NCBI GenBank assembly: GCA_012729375.1
Contig: JAAYDE010000021.1
Coordinates: 1 to 34,903, forward strand
Length of the DNA: 34,903 nt
Source: Deltaproteobacteria bacterium
GTDB lineage: Bacteria; Desulfobacterota; Desulfuromonadia; Desulfuromonadales; JAAYDE01
Direction: 5' to 3'
A model generated the notes under the pieces. It was not told the origin of the DNA and did no database searches. It saw only the letters and a program-made list of their open reading frames with translations. Both the position numbers and the translations under genes were made by a program. How positions within the stretch are numbered: the first letter of the stretch is position 1; every line of letters starts with the position of its first letter. This document shows positions 17,925 to 26,140 of this stretch, piece after piece.

Positions 17925-17958
17925 AAAAAAATACCCTTTTTCATCAGATGAAAAAGGG
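17925..17958 (-). terminator. Riboswitch-controlled intrinsic terminator in the metX leader
   Basis: On the minus strand CCCTTTTTCAT pairs with ATGAAAAAGGG around a short loop and is followed by TATTTTTTT. The left arm also complements the 3' P1 strand of the SAM aptamer (GATGAGGAAAGAGCC), so the two structures are mutually exclusive: an antiterminator without SAM and a terminator with SAM. Confidence 0.9.
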
Positions 17959-17997
17959 CCGCAGACAGATACCGCTCAAGATACGCTGTCTTTCGGC

Positions 17998-18116
17998 TCT
18001 TTCCTCATCTTCCCCGATTAAACCCGGGCAGGAGTTAGCACCTGTCATGCCGATTCGGGCACCGGTTGCTGTGGTTTCGCAGGGCCTTTCCCTCCACCAC
18101 TCTCGATAAAGAAGAA
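17998..18116 (-). ncRNA. SAM-I (S-box) riboswitch upstream of metX
   Basis: Read on the minus strand, the conserved core is present in order: P1 strand CTTTATC, GAGAGTGGTGGAGGGA with the kink-turn, GGCCCTGCGAAACC, GCAACC, GGTGCTAACTCCTGC and the closing P1 strand GATGAGG. P1 pairs CTTTATC with GATGAGG. This matches the SAM-I consensus closely. Binding of S-adenosylmethionine stabilises P1, releasing the downstream terminator and lowering metX expression. The gene order (promoter, aptamer, terminator, metX) is complete and intact. Confidence 0.97.
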
Positions 18117-18138
18117 GCACTATTCGGTTGTGCCCAGC

Positions 18139-18167
18139 AAGCTACTGAAAAGTTGATGGTTTGTCAA
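18139..18167 (-). promoter_or_regulatory. Probable sigma-70 promoter of the metX leader
   Basis: On the minus strand TTGACA (18162-18167) is followed after exactly 17 bases by TAGCTT (18139-18144). The -35 box is perfect, the -10 box is weak. Predicted initiation near 18132 is about 15 bases before the riboswitch, which is the expected geometry. Confidence 0.6.
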
Positions 18168-18197
18168 TGAGAGGAGTAACGCCGACCATAAAGTCCA

Positions 18198-18644
18198 TCA
18201 TTTGCGGCAGTCCGAATCTTCATCCTCCTTTTTCCGGTAACGCTCCAGACCGGCCAGCATCAGAAAATCGAAACCGGCGAGGAGGTCGGTCAGATTTCGA
18301 TTGGCTTCCTGCCAGACATTTTTGACCGGGCAGATCCCGCTCCTTTCACAGGTTTCGCTTGCGCCCAGGCAACGGTTGAGAAGGATAGGCCCTTCCTGAC
18401 TCTGAATCACATCGAGAAGGGTGACTTCGGAGGGATCGAGAAGAAGGAAAAATCCTCCGCCCACCCCCCGCTGGGAGCCGACGATGCCGTTTTTGATCAG
18501 GGGTTGAAGAATTTTGGTCAGAAACGCGGGGGTGACATTCTGGCTGCGGCAGATATCCTTTTTGTAAACGATCTGTCCCTTGGGGTGCATGGCCAGATAA
18601 AGGAGCGCGCGGATGGCGCATTCTGTCGCCCGGGTAATGACCAA
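18198..18644 (-). CDS. Rrf2/IscR-family transcriptional regulator with three cysteines
   Basis: A 148-residue winged-helix regulator. The frame opens at 18680, but the TTG at 18644 lies six bases after GGGAGG and gives MVITRATECAIRALLYLA, the canonical Rrf2 start. The DNA-binding helix region is QNVTPAFLTKILQPLIKNGI followed by the wing SQRGVGGGFFLL. Cys92, Cys99 and Cys105 (in CLGASETC and GIC) lie almost where IscR has its three iron-sulfur ligands (92, 98, 104), but the IscR ligand His107 is replaced (CPVKNVW). An Fe-S-sensing role is plausible but not shown. It is divergent from the lipoprotein gene and upstream of the metX promoter. Confidence 0.9.
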   Translation of the reverse strand: MVITRATECAIRALLYLAMHPKGQIVYKKDICRSQNVTPAFLTKILQPLIKNGIVGSQRGVGGGFFLLLDPSEVTLLDVIQSQEGPILLNRCLGASETCERSGICPVKNVWQEANRNLTDLLAGFDFLMLAGLERYRKKEDEDSDCRK

Positions 18645-18768
18645 GAATATCCTCCCAATAAAAACCAATTGAGTTAACATTTTCCTTGAGGCATTCGAGA
18701 TTTGTCAACAGAAAACAGGGGAATCCTCCATACCCCCGGAGCGGACGATTTTCAGAAAATCGCTGATT

Positions 18769-18797
18769 TTTACAAAACCCTTTCCGTTTTTTATGTT
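18769..18797 (+). promoter_or_regulatory. Probable promoter of the unknown lipoprotein gene
   Basis: TTTACA (18769-18774), a 17-base spacer, then TATGTT (18792-18797), within an AT-rich patch 40-70 bases before the ATG. It lies in the divergent region shared with the Rrf2-type regulator, so that regulator could act here; no clear operator was identified. Confidence 0.55.
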
Positions 18798-18838
18798 ATT
18801 TTGTTCATCAGCAGTCAAGAAAACAAAGAGGTTCGATC

Positions 18839-19615
18839 ATGAAGCGCAAAATCTGCTTTATCATTCTGTTTGTGCTGGCAGCGGCATCGATCGGTTGCAC
18901 CAACAAAAATTTCCTCGTATCCAACAAGGATTACCAGAGTGCGGTCAAAACCCTGGGGGTTATTCCCCTGCTGGTCGATTCGGGATCGGACATCATTCAT
19001 CCCGAACGGGAAGCGGTGATCCACCTCGTCAAAACCAACAACGAGGGCAAAACCAGCTACCTGATAGAAAAACTCAAAGATCATAAAGGTTACTTCGATG
19101 TCCGCCCCGTCACGGGGGACGTGGATGACCTTTTCGCCAACCTGGTGCGGGGGAGGGAACTGGTGACACGCCCGGACAGCTTTTACCGAAGCTACCAGGT
19201 CAATACCGGTTATGCCGGCGAACTCTGCCGCAAAAATCTGGTGGACGGCATTCTGATCATCGTCCTCAACGGGGTCATGACCCCGCAAAAGTATTGGGAT
19301 CGGACCCGCCTCAGTTATCTGCAGACTGACTACAATCTGCTGGTGGAAAGTGCTCTCGTGGTCGCCGCTGACGGGCGCCTGCTCTGGGAATACAGCGGCG
19401 ATCCCGCCTCCCCTTTTCTGGCTCTACAATATCCCGACTTTGATGAAGCCCATTACAACAAAACCAACAAGGTCAGGTTAAAATTCATCACCTTGGACGG
19501 GATTGAAAAAGCCCTGCAGGAACCTTCCTCCCCTTGGCTGGACCAGGATTCCACCCCCAAGGTCTACCGGAACATGCTGAACAGGGTGGCGAAAGAACTG
19601 AAACCGGGCTGGTGA
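18839..19615 (+). CDS. Lipoprotein of unknown function
   Basis: I do not recognise this 258-residue protein. It has a lipoprotein signal peptide (KICFIILFVLAAASIGC, acylated Cys20). The mature part begins with a beta-strand-like KTLGVIPLLVDSGSD, includes DGILIIVLNGVM and a late ADGRLLWEYSGDP. The pattern of an early 'VIPL' strand and a late 'G-LLW' strand is reminiscent of envelope lipoproteins with CsgG/TolB-N-like folds, but that is only an impression. AAAGAGG precedes the ATG. It is transcribed divergently from the Rrf2-type gene and has a good promoter of its own. It ends before the long gene-free stretch. Confidence 0.8.
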   Translation: MKRKICFIILFVLAAASIGCTNKNFLVSNKDYQSAVKTLGVIPLLVDSGSDIIHPEREAVIHLVKTNNEGKTSYLIEKLKDHKGYFDVRPVTGDVDDLFANLVRGRELVTRPDSFYRSYQVNTGYAGELCRKNLVDGILIIVLNGVMTPQKYWDRTRLSYLQTDYNLLVESALVVAADGRLLWEYSGDPASPFLALQYPDFDEAHYNKTNKVRLKFITLDGIEKALQEPSSPWLDQDSTPKVYRNMLNRVAKELKPGW

Positions 19616-19733
19616 CCACTCCCAAAGTTGCCAAGGACGTTTTTGTCTGCCTTTCAATTAAAGCGAACACCCTGTTCGGGAGCTGGCAAGGCAGGAGCCC
19701 CATAGCTTTGTAGATTTTCACCCCTGAATCCCG

Positions 19734-19762
19734 TTGACAAGGGAATTCAAAGGTTGTAAAAA
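19734..19762 (+). promoter_or_regulatory. Promoter-like pair in the gene-free stretch
   Basis: TTGACA (19734-19739) and TAAAAA (19757-19762) are 17 bases apart. The -35 box is flanked by an imperfect dyad (TGAATCCC and GGGAATTCA). No gene starts within 600 bases downstream on this strand, so if active it would make a long rho leader or a small RNA. Confidence 0.35.
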
Positions 19763-19867
19763 AAAGCGCCAATTTGCAGGGTTTCCATATTCTCGGCCAT
19801 CCATTGCCACCCAGACCCTTATATACCTTTGTTTTTCCCTCGTTGCCTCAACCTCCTACGGTTAATA

Positions 19868-20007
19868 GGCTGTTAAAAAACAAGAATTTGCTTTCTTAGA
19901 CAAGGTGCGAGGGTTTTGAAGAGCGCGGGCTTTTAAAACCATATGTGAGCTTTCGAGAAACCCGGGCAACACCGCATAAGGGCCAAGGACAGGTTTTTTC
20001 AACTGTC
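19868..20007. repeat. Degenerate intergenic repeat element, copy A
   Basis: About 140 bases. The ends form an imperfect inverted repeat: TGTTAAAAAAC at the left and GTTTTTTCAACTG at the right. The interior aligns base by base with the following copy over most of its length, with shared blocks including AGAC...GCGAG, TTTTGAA, GGGCTTTTAAAACC, ATGTGAGC, GCATAA and GGTTTT. Terminal inverted repeats and lack of coding potential suggest a small non-autonomous element (MITE-like), which is inference. Confidence 0.55.
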
Positions 20008-20023
20008 TTTTACGGGCCATCGA

Positions 20024-20172
20024 TCAAAAAAGGTTGCCAAAGAACGCCAACCCGATCCCCAAAGACCCAGCGTGAGAGCTTTTGGACAGAGCAAGCCTTT
20101 TACAACAGGATGTGAGCATTTGCGAAATCCAAGCAAGTCGGCATAAAAGTCACTGGCGCGGTTTTCAGTAAT
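20024..20172. repeat. Degenerate intergenic repeat element, copy B
   Basis: Second copy of the element, offset 165-168 bases from copy A and in the same orientation. Matching blocks are AGACCCAGCGTGAGAG, AAGCCTTTTACAACA, GATGTGAGCATTTGCGAAA, GGCATAAAAG and GGTTTTCAG. The terminal inverted repeat is eroded here. Identity between the copies is only moderate, so the duplication is old or the copies arrived separately. Confidence 0.5.
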
Positions 20173-20267
20173 CGGCACATTACAAACGCCGTGACGCTGA
20201 AATAATCCGAACAAATTAACGTGGAGCGTTCCCCGGTTCCTTCCCTGCTGATTGTCCTTAAACTGTC

Positions 20268-20296
20268 TTGATATTCATATCATTTGAAAATAATTC
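20268..20296 (+). promoter_or_regulatory. Possible rho promoter
   Basis: TTGATA (20268-20273) followed after 17 bases by TAATTC (20291-20296) in a markedly AT-rich patch about 100 bases before rho. The -35 box is good and the -10 box poor; TATTTT a little downstream is an alternative. Confidence 0.35.
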
Positions 20297-20329
20297 TATT
20301 TTAAATCGCCCTTTCAACCATCGAAGGAG

Positions 20330-20354
20330 TACTCCCTGCACCCCCAGGGGAGTT
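20330..20354 (+). other. Small hairpin in the rho leader
   Basis: ACTCCCTG and CAGGGGAGT can pair with one bulge around a C-rich loop. It lies some 40 bases before the rho start codon. It could affect rho translation or autogenous control, but no T-run follows and no function is demonstrated. Confidence 0.3.
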
Positions 20355-20391
20355 TGCCGGCTGCGAATGGAAAGCTTCACGAGGAGCAGAC

Positions 20392-21639
20392 ATGAATCTT
20401 AAAGAACTGAAAGAAAAAAAGATTACCGAGTTGACTACCATCGCCAGGGAACTGGGAGTGGAGGGGGCGGCGGGAATGCGCAAGCAGGATTTGATCTTTG
20501 CCATCCTCAACAACACGGCAGAGAAAAACGGCGCCATCTCCGGAGAGGGGGTCCTGGAGATTCTGCCCGACGGCTTCGGCTTCCTGCGCGCCCCGGATGC
20601 CAACTATCTGCCAGGACCAGACGACATCTACGTATCTCCCTCGCAGATCCGGCGCTTCAACCTGCGCACCGGCGACACCGTTTCCGGACAGATCCGGCCC
20701 CCCAAGGAAGGGGAACGTTATTTCGCGTTACTCAAGGTTTCCGAGGTCAATTTCGAAAACCCCGCAGTAGCCCGCGACAAGACCCTCTTCGACAACCTCA
20801 CCCCCCTCTATCCTCAGGAACGCATCGTCCTTGAAACCGGGCCGGACAACCTTTCCTCCCGGGTCATGGACCTCGCCACGCCTATCGGCAAGGGGCAGCG
20901 CGGCCTCATCGTCGCGCCGCCCCGCACCGGCAAGACCATGCTGCTGCAGAACATCGCCAATTCGATAACCACCAACCATCCCGAGATCTACCTGATCGTC
21001 CTGCTCATCGACGAACGACCGGAGGAGGTCACCGACATGCAGCGCTCGGTGCAGGGGGAGGTCATCTCCTCGACCTTCGACGAACCGGCGACCCGCCATG
21101 TCCAGGTCGCTGAGATGGTCATCGAGAAAGCGAAACGCCTGGTCGAACACAAACGGGACGTGGTCATCCTGCTCGATTCCATAACCCGCCTGGCGCGGGC
21201 CTACAACACGGTGGTCCCGCCCAGCGGCAAAATCCTCTCCGGCGGTGTCGACTCCAACGCCCTGCACAAACCGAAGCGCTTTTTCGGCGCCGCCCGCAAC
21301 ATCGAGGAAGGAGGCTCCCTGACCATCATTGCCACGGCGCTGGTCGACACCGGCAGCAAGATGGACGAGGTCATCTTCGAGGAATTCAAGGGCACCGGCA
21401 ACATGGAGGTCCACCTCGACCGCCGCCTCGTCGACAAGCGTGTCTTCCCCGCCATCGACATCAACAAATCGGGCACCCGCAAAGAAGAATTGCTGGTCAA
21501 TCACACCAACCTCCAGCGCATCTGGCTGCTGCGCAAAGTACTCTCCACCATGAATGTGGTCGACAGCATGGAATTTCTCCTCGAAAAACTGGCCGACACC
21601 AAGAACAATCAAGAATTTCTCGATACCATGAATCAATAG
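20392..21639 (+). CDS. rho: Transcription termination factor Rho
   Basis: A hexameric RNA-dependent ATPase that ends transcription at Rho-dependent sites. The 415-residue protein has the N-terminal Rho helix bundle ([20 protein letters not shown]), the RNA-binding OB fold ([20 protein letters not shown] near residue 60), the Walker A motif APPRTGKT (175-182), Walker B region [17 protein letters not shown] and the R-loop region [19 protein letters not shown]. It is full-length and near-canonical, without the large insertions seen in some phyla. GAGGAG precedes the ATG. It opens the long rightward housekeeping run, with 160 bases before rpmE. Confidence 0.98.
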   Translation: MNLKELKEKKITELTTIARELGVEGAAGMRKQDLIFAILNNTAEKNGAISGEGVLEILPDGFGFLRAPDANYLPGPDDIYVSPSQIRRFNLRTGDTVSGQIRPPKEGERYFALLKVSEVNFENPAVARDKTLFDNLTPLYPQERIVLETGPDNLSSRVMDLATPIGKGQRGLIVAPPRTGKTMLLQNIANSITTNHPEIYLIVLLIDERPEEVTDMQRSVQGEVISSTFDEPATRHVQVAEMVIEKAKRLVEHKRDVVILLDSITRLARAYNTVVPPSGKILSGGVDSNALHKPKRFFGAARNIEEGGSLTIIATALVDTGSKMDEVIFEEFKGTGNMEVHLDRRLVDKRVFPAIDINKSGTRKEELLVNHTNLQRIWLLRKVLSTMNVVDSMEFLLEKLADTKNNQEFLDTMNQ

Positions 21640-21746
21640 CACCAGCGCAGGGGCAAGCAGGGATTGCCACAGGGTCCTTTCCCGGGGAATAAAAACTGAA
21701 ATAAAACCTTGCGAAATCCAGGACAAGGTGATAGATTTCTCCATTC

Positions 21747-21774
21747 TTGAGATGGGGCAATCACCCATTTTAAT
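21747..21774 (+). promoter_or_regulatory. Probable rpmE promoter with an internal dyad
   Basis: TTGAGA (21747-21752) and TTTAAT (21769-21774) are 16 bases apart, a near-consensus pair. The dyad ATGGG-N7-CCCAT (21752-21768) fills the spacer, where a regulator could bind. The start codon is 26 bases after the -10 box, so the leader is very short. Confidence 0.55.
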
Positions 21775-21799
21775 CAGCTGTGCAGGGGGAACTGAAAAC

Positions 21800-22006
21800 A
21801 TGAAAGAAAACATTCATCCGCGTTACGAAGAAGTAACCGTCAAATGCCATTGCGGCAATAGCTTTGTCACCCGCTCCACCCAGGCCAAAGAGATCACCAC
21901 GGAAATCTGCTCCCAATGCCATCCTTACTTTACCGGCAAGCAGAAGCTGATCGATACGGCGGGCCGCATCGAGCGGTTCCGGAAAAAATACGGGCAGAAG
22001 CAGTAA
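21800..22006 (+). CDS. rpmE: 50S ribosomal protein L31, zinc-binding type
   Basis: A 68-residue large-subunit protein. The N-terminus [19 protein letters not shown] and the later [13 protein letters not shown] match bacterial L31. All four zinc ligands are present (Cys16, Cys18, Cys37, Cys40), so this is the zinc-containing form. The open frame extends to 21728, but the family begins at the ATG at 21800. It has its own promoter-like sequence and terminator, so it can be expressed apart from rho and thyX. Confidence 0.97.
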   Translation: MKENIHPRYEEVTVKCHCGNSFVTRSTQAKEITTEICSQCHPYFTGKQKLIDTAGRIERFRKKYGQKQ

Positions 22007-22016
22007 CCTGATCGAC

Positions 22017-22042
22017 ACGGCCCGGCGGGCCGTTTCTTTTTT
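22017..22042 (+). terminator. Rho-independent terminator after rpmE
   Basis: A 7-bp GC-rich stem, ACGGCCC (22017-22023) and GGGCCGT (22027-22033), with a three-base loop is followed by a T-rich tail (TTCTTTTTT). It begins 10 bases after the rpmE stop codon. Confidence 0.88.
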
Positions 22043-22101
22043 GCTGAATCTGTGGACGGCGGGCATGGCTTCGCCGTCTTTGCCGGCAGCGTGGAGAGGC
22101 T

Positions 22102-22803
22102 ATGGTCGTTCGCCTTTTGGCCTGCACGCCCGATCCGGAGGATGTCGTCGCTGCGGCGGCGCAGTTGTGCTATTCATCCTCCTCCATTGAACAGTTATTG
22201 GAAAAGGGGCGTCCCAAAAAGGAAGCTCTGCTGAAAAAGATCCTTTCGGCAGGGCATTTTTCCGTTTTGGAGCACGCCAATTTTACCTTCGGCGTCGAAG
22301 GGATCAGCCGTGCCTGCTCCCACCAGCTGGTTCGCCACCGTCTGGCCTCCTTTTCTCAACAGAGCCAACGCTACGTTTCCAGCGCCGACCGGTTCGGGGT
22401 TGTCGTCCCGGAATCCATCGCTGCTCTAGGGGAATTGAAAGATCGCTTCGACGCCTTCATCCGCGCCGCCTGTGCCCTCTACGAAGAGCTGCGCAGCGCC
22501 GGCATACCGGCGGAGGACGCCCGCTTCGTGCTCCCCAACGCCGTCGGCACGAAACTGGTGGTGACCATGAACGCCCGTGAACTGCACCATTTTTTCCGGT
22601 TGCGCTGTTGTCTGCGGGCACAATGGGAGATCCGCGCCGTGGCCAGGGAAATGCTGCGCCTGGCCCGGAAGGCGGCACCCCTTCTCTTCGCCGCGGCGGG
22701 ACCACCGTGCCTCTACAGCCCCTGTCCCGAAGGCGCCATGAGCTGTGGGCGCATGGATGAAGTCCGGCGGGACTACTCGGCCCTGCAGCAAACCGACGGC
22801 TGA
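22102..22803 (+). CDS. thyX: Flavin-dependent thymidylate synthase
   Basis: ThyX makes dTMP from dUMP with methylenetetrahydrofolate, FAD and NADPH, an alternative to ThyA. The 233-residue protein carries the signature RHRx7S as [11 protein letters not shown] (Arg78 to Ser88), preceded by [20 protein letters not shown] and followed by RYVS. GGAGAGG lies upstream of the ATG. The gene starts 60 bases after the rpmE terminator, and prfA follows after 58 bases. Use of ThyX is common in anaerobes; whether thyA also exists cannot be told from this window. Confidence 0.97.
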   Translation: MVVRLLACTPDPEDVVAAAAQLCYSSSSIEQLLEKGRPKKEALLKKILSAGHFSVLEHANFTFGVEGISRACSHQLVRHRLASFSQQSQRYVSSADRFGVVVPESIAALGELKDRFDAFIRAACALYEELRSAGIPAEDARFVLPNAVGTKLVVTMNARELHHFFRLRCCLRAQWEIRAVAREMLRLARKAAPLLFAAAGPPCLYSPCPEGAMSCGRMDEVRRDYSALQQTDG

Positions 22804-22861
22804 GGGTTCCTGGTGTTGCCAACCACTCCAAACTTTGCCCAACGAACAGGACTTTTTGCGC

Positions 22862-23929
22862 ATGTTCCATAAGCTTGAAAATGTGGTCGAACGTTTCCGG
22901 GAGGTCGAAGGACTGCTCTCTGATGGAGCGGTTCTTGCCGACCGGGAGAAATTTCTCGGCCTGACCAGGGAGCATGCCGATCTGCGCGAAATTGTCGACA
23001 CCTACCAGCGCTTCAAAAAGGTTTGCGAGGATATCGAAGGAGCCAGGGAGCTGCTTCAGGAGAACGATCCCGAGCTCAAGGAAATGGCCCACGCCGAGCT
23101 GCCGGGACTGGAAGCCGCCCGCAGCGACCTGGAAAAACGCCTGCAGGCCCTGCTGCTGCCCCGCGACCCCAACGACGACAAGAATATCTTCCTGGAAATT
23201 CGCGCCGGCACCGGCGGCGAGGAGGCCGCCCTCTTCGCCTACAACCTCTACCGCATGTACCAGCACTACGCCGAATACAAAGGCTGGCGGGTGGAAACAA
23301 TCAGCATCGCCGAAGCCGACGCCGGCGGTTTCAAGGAAGCGGTGGTCCAGATCAGCGGCGATAAGGTCTATTCGCGCCTCAAGTTCGAAAGCGGCACCCA
23401 TCGGGTGCAGCGGGTGCCTGCCACCGAGGCCCAGGGGCGCATCCATACCTCGGCCTGTACCGTCGCCGTTCTCCCCGAAGCCGCGGAAGTCGATCTGGAC
23501 ATCGATCCCGGCGATCTGCGCATCGATGTCTACCGCGCTTCCGGCTCCGGCGGCCAGCACGTCAACAAGACCGAGTCGGCGGTACGCATCACCCACCTGC
23601 CGACCGGCGTGGTGGTTTCCTGCCAGGACGAAAAGTCCCAGCACAAGAACAAGGCCAAAGCGATGAAGGTACTGCGCTCCCGCATTCTGAGCGCCATGCA
23701 GGAAGAGCAGGAGGCCAGAACCGCCGCAGACCGCAAGAGCCAGGTGGGCAGCGGTGACCGCAGCGAAAGGATCCGCACCTACAACTACCCGCAGGGGCGG
23801 GTCACCGACCACCGCATCGGACTGACCCTTTATCGCCTGGAGAGCATCATGGAAGGGGATCTGGACGAGATCATCGACGCCCTGACCACCCACTACCAGG
23901 CGGAGATCCTGGCCCGTCAGGAAGTCTGA
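22862..23929 (+). CDS. prfA: Peptide chain release factor 1
   Basis: RF1 recognises UAA and UAG and triggers peptide release. The 355-residue protein has the stop-codon recognition tripeptide Pro-Ala-Thr (in [16 protein letters not shown]), which distinguishes it from RF2, and the catalytic GGQ in [18 protein letters not shown]. The frame extends upstream to 22745 into thyX, but the family N-terminus [20 protein letters not shown] begins at the ATG at 22862; a TTG two codons earlier is possible. The methyltransferase that modifies the GGQ glutamine is encoded directly downstream. Confidence 0.97.
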   Translation: MFHKLENVVERFREVEGLLSDGAVLADREKFLGLTREHADLREIVDTYQRFKKVCEDIEGARELLQENDPELKEMAHAELPGLEAARSDLEKRLQALLLPRDPNDDKNIFLEIRAGTGGEEAALFAYNLYRMYQHYAEYKGWRVETISIAEADAGGFKEAVVQISGDKVYSRLKFESGTHRVQRVPATEAQGRIHTSACTVAVLPEAAEVDLDIDPGDLRIDVYRASGSGGQHVNKTESAVRITHLPTGVVVSCQDEKSQHKNKAKAMKVLRSRILSAMQEEQEARTAADRKSQVGSGDRSERIRTYNYPQGRVTDHRIGLTLYRLESIMEGDLDEIIDALTTHYQAEILARQEV

Positions 23930-23932
23930 TGA

Positions 23933-24796
23933 ATGGACAAGTCGTGGACCGTTCTCGAGGTGCTGCGGTGGACATCGGACCATTTCCACAGACAGGGAAT
24001 CGACAGCCCGCGACGTGACGCCGAGCTGCTTCTCGGCGCCGCTCTTTCTTTTGATCGGGTCGGCGTCTACGTCAATTTCGACCGCCCCCTGGTCCGGGAG
24101 GAACTCGACCGCATTCGCACCCTCGTGGCCAGGCGCGCCAGACGCGAACCGCTGCAATACATACTGGAAGAAACCGAATTCTGGTCTCTCCCGTTCCGGG
24201 TAACCCCGGCGGTGCTCATCCCCCGTCCCGAAACCGAGATTCTGGTGGAGGAGGCATTGAAACGCGCCGCCCCGGAGGCGGCCATTTTGGATCTCGGCAC
24301 CGGCAGCGGGGCGGTGGCGGTGGCCTTGGCCCGCGAACTTCCCGGCGCCGTGGTAACCGCTATGGATATCTCGCGGCAGGCGTTGGCGGTCGCCGCCGAA
24401 AACGCCTGCCGCAACGGCGTCGGCGAGCGCCTCCGCTGGCTGAATCGGGATTTCGGGGAACCTTTTCCCGGTGAATTCGATCTGATTGTCTCCAACCCTC
24501 CCTATGTCCAGCAGGGGGAGCTGGAGGGGTTGATGCCAGAGGTTCGGGACCACGAGCCCCACGTGGCGCTGATCGGCGGCCAGGACGGCCTGGACGCCAT
24601 CCGCGCCATTCTGCGAACCGCTCCTTCGGCACTGCGGGCCGGCGGCTGGCTGCTGCTGGAGATCGGCCATGGACAGGGAGAACAAGTGGCGGCCATGTTC
24701 ACGGCGGCCGGTTTTACCGAAACCTTCCTGCGCCAGGATTTAGCCCGTATCCCCCGGGTGGTCGGGGGGAAAAAACCGGGCGGCCTTAACGAATGA
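23933..24796 (+). CDS. prmC: Peptide chain release factor N5-glutamine methyltransferase
   Basis: PrmC (HemK) methylates the Gln of the GGQ motif in release factors. The 287-residue protein has an N-terminal helical domain, the SAM-binding motif [16 protein letters not shown] and the catalytic NPPY in [14 protein letters not shown]. The ATG is three bases after the prfA stop, with AGGAAG in the end of prfA as ribosome binding site. The prfA-prmC pairing is widely conserved and supports the assignment. Confidence 0.96.
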   Translation: MDKSWTVLEVLRWTSDHFHRQGIDSPRRDAELLLGAALSFDRVGVYVNFDRPLVREELDRIRTLVARRARREPLQYILEETEFWSLPFRVTPAVLIPRPETEILVEEALKRAAPEAAILDLGTGSGAVAVALARELPGAVVTAMDISRQALAVAAENACRNGVGERLRWLNRDFGEPFPGEFDLIVSNPPYVQQGELEGLMPEVRDHEPHVALIGGQDGLDAIRAILRTAPSALRAGGWLLLEIGHGQGEQVAAMFTAAGFTETFLRQDLARIPRVVGGKKPGGLNE

Positions 24797-24851
24797 AAAC
24801 CTGTCCCTGTCCTTTTTGCTCCCGGGGCGGCGGATTGAGGATGGAATCTCC

Positions 24852-26105
24852 ATGGACAAGATCATCATACGCGGCGGCAACCGCCTGCACGGAAAGGTTC
24901 TTGTCAGCGGCGCCAAAAACGCCGCTCTGCCGCTGATATGCGCCGCTCTTCTGGCGCCGGGAAGACACCGTTTCCACAATGTCCCCTCGTTGCGGGATAT
25001 CGACACCATTGAGAACCTGCTGGCTTCCCTCGGCGCCCAAATCAGCCGCGGGGACGATCTGTTCGAGATCGACACCACCGCAGTGGACCGCTTCGAGGCC
25101 CCCTACGACATGGTGCGCAAGATGCGCGCCTCGGTTTTGGTCCTGGGACCCCTTCTGGCCCGCTTCGGCCGGGCCAGGGTCAGTCTGCCAGGTGGCTGCG
25201 CCATCGGCGCTCGCCCCATCAATCTCCACATCAAGGGACTGGAGGCGATGGGGGCGGAAATCGAACTGGACCACGGCTACCTGAACGCCCAGGCGAAAAA
25301 GCTGAAAGGAGCGCGCATCCATCTCGACCTTCCCACCGTGGGGGGAACCGAAAATCTGATGATGGCCGCCGCTCTCGCCCAGGGAACGACGGTCCTGGAA
25401 AACGCTGCCTGCGAACCGGAAATCGTCGATCTGGCCCGCGCCCTGAAAAGCATGGGAGCGCACATCGAAGGGGAAGGAACCGATACCCTCGTCATCGAAG
25501 GGGTCCCGGATCTCGGCACCCTCGATTACCGGGTGATGCCCGACCGCATCGAGGCCGGCACGTTGATGGTCGCCGCCGCCATGACCGGCGGCGACGTGCG
25601 CATCCAGGGAATGATTCCGCAACATCTCAAATCCCTGATCGGCAAACTGCAGGATGCAGGCACGGAAATCACTTATGAGGCGGAGACCGTCCGCGTCCGC
25701 AGACCGCGCCGCATAGAAGCGGTCGACATCCTCACCCTCCCCTATCCCGGCTTCCCCACCGACATGCAGGCCCAGTTCATGGCCCTGATGACCCTGGCCA
25801 AAGGAGCCAGCGTCATCACCGAAAACGTCTTCGAAAACCGCTTCATGCATGTCTGCGAGATGCAGCGGCTGGGTGCCGACATCACCATCGACGGCAATAC
25901 CGCCATCATCAAGGGGGTCAAGAAGCTGCTTGGAGCCCCGGTCATGGCCACTGACCTGCGGGCCAGTGCCTCCCTCGTCCTTTGCGGCCTGGCGGCGGAA
26001 AACACCACCGAGGTCAAACGCATCTACCATCTCGACCGGGGCTATGAACGCCTTGAAGAGAAGCTTCGCCGGCTGGGCGCCGACATCGTGCGCGTCCCCG
26101 AATAA
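24852..26105 (+). CDS. murA: UDP-N-acetylglucosamine 1-carboxyvinyltransferase
   Basis: MurA transfers enolpyruvate from phosphoenolpyruvate to UDP-GlcNAc, the first committed step of peptidoglycan synthesis. The 417-residue length is standard. SGAKNAALP carries the catalytic-loop Lys, and Cys116 in [20 protein letters not shown] is the residue attacked by fosfomycin, so the enzyme is of the fosfomycin-sensitive type. The frame opens at 24816, but [14 protein letters not shown] at 24852, after GAGG, is the family start. It lies 55 bases after prmC and only 35 bases before hisD; in relatives hisG commonly sits in this position. Confidence 0.97.
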   Translation: MDKIIIRGGNRLHGKVLVSGAKNAALPLICAALLAPGRHRFHNVPSLRDIDTIENLLASLGAQISRGDDLFEIDTTAVDRFEAPYDMVRKMRASVLVLGPLLARFGRARVSLPGGCAIGARPINLHIKGLEAMGAEIELDHGYLNAQAKKLKGARIHLDLPTVGGTENLMMAAALAQGTTVLENAACEPEIVDLARALKSMGAHIEGEGTDTLVIEGVPDLGTLDYRVMPDRIEAGTLMVAAAMTGGDVRIQGMIPQHLKSLIGKLQDAGTEITYEAETVRVRRPRRIEAVDILTLPYPGFPTDMQAQFMALMTLAKGASVITENVFENRFMHVCEMQRLGADITIDGNTAIIKGVKKLLGAPVMATDLRASASLVLCGLAAENTTEVKRIYHLDRGYERLEEKLRRLGADIVRVPE

Positions 26106-26140
26106 ACGACCACCTTATCACCTCACAGCAGGAGGAAAAA

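Larger units (their letters stand above)
19616..20391. other. Gene-free stretch upstream of rho
   Basis: About 775 bases without a credible gene. It contains a promoter-like pair near 19734-19762, two degenerate copies of a ~140-base element (19868-20172), AT-rich sequence around 20255-20310 that probably holds the rho promoter, and a small hairpin close to the rho start. The 71-residue minus-strand frame at 19999-20214 follows the repeat sequence and looks spurious. A non-coding RNA or a long rho leader is possible. Confidence 0.6.

Noticed and set aside
17900..17944. MetX start at the ATG 17944
   Set aside because: The ATG is inside the riboswitch terminator; the transcript would need it for folding, and the extra 15 residues are absent from the usual family N-terminus.
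18660..18690. AACCAATTGAGTTAAC region as an Rrf2 operator
   Set aside because: The symmetry is imperfect and consists mostly of two overlapping short palindromes; without related sequences it cannot be distinguished from chance.
19868..20172. Repeat pair as a CRISPR array or phage attachment site
   Set aside because: Only two long, divergent copies exist, there are no short identical repeats with regular spacers, and no cas or integrase gene is near.
19999..20214. 71-residue minus-strand frame in the gene-free stretch
   Set aside because: It runs through repeat copy B, has no ribosome binding site or family features, and is better explained by the repeat sequence.
22457..24685. 742-residue minus-strand frame
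   Set aside because: It is antisense to thyX, prfA and prmC, all clearly real. Long antisense frames are expected in GC-rich genes; the translation is Gly/His/Gln-rich without domains.
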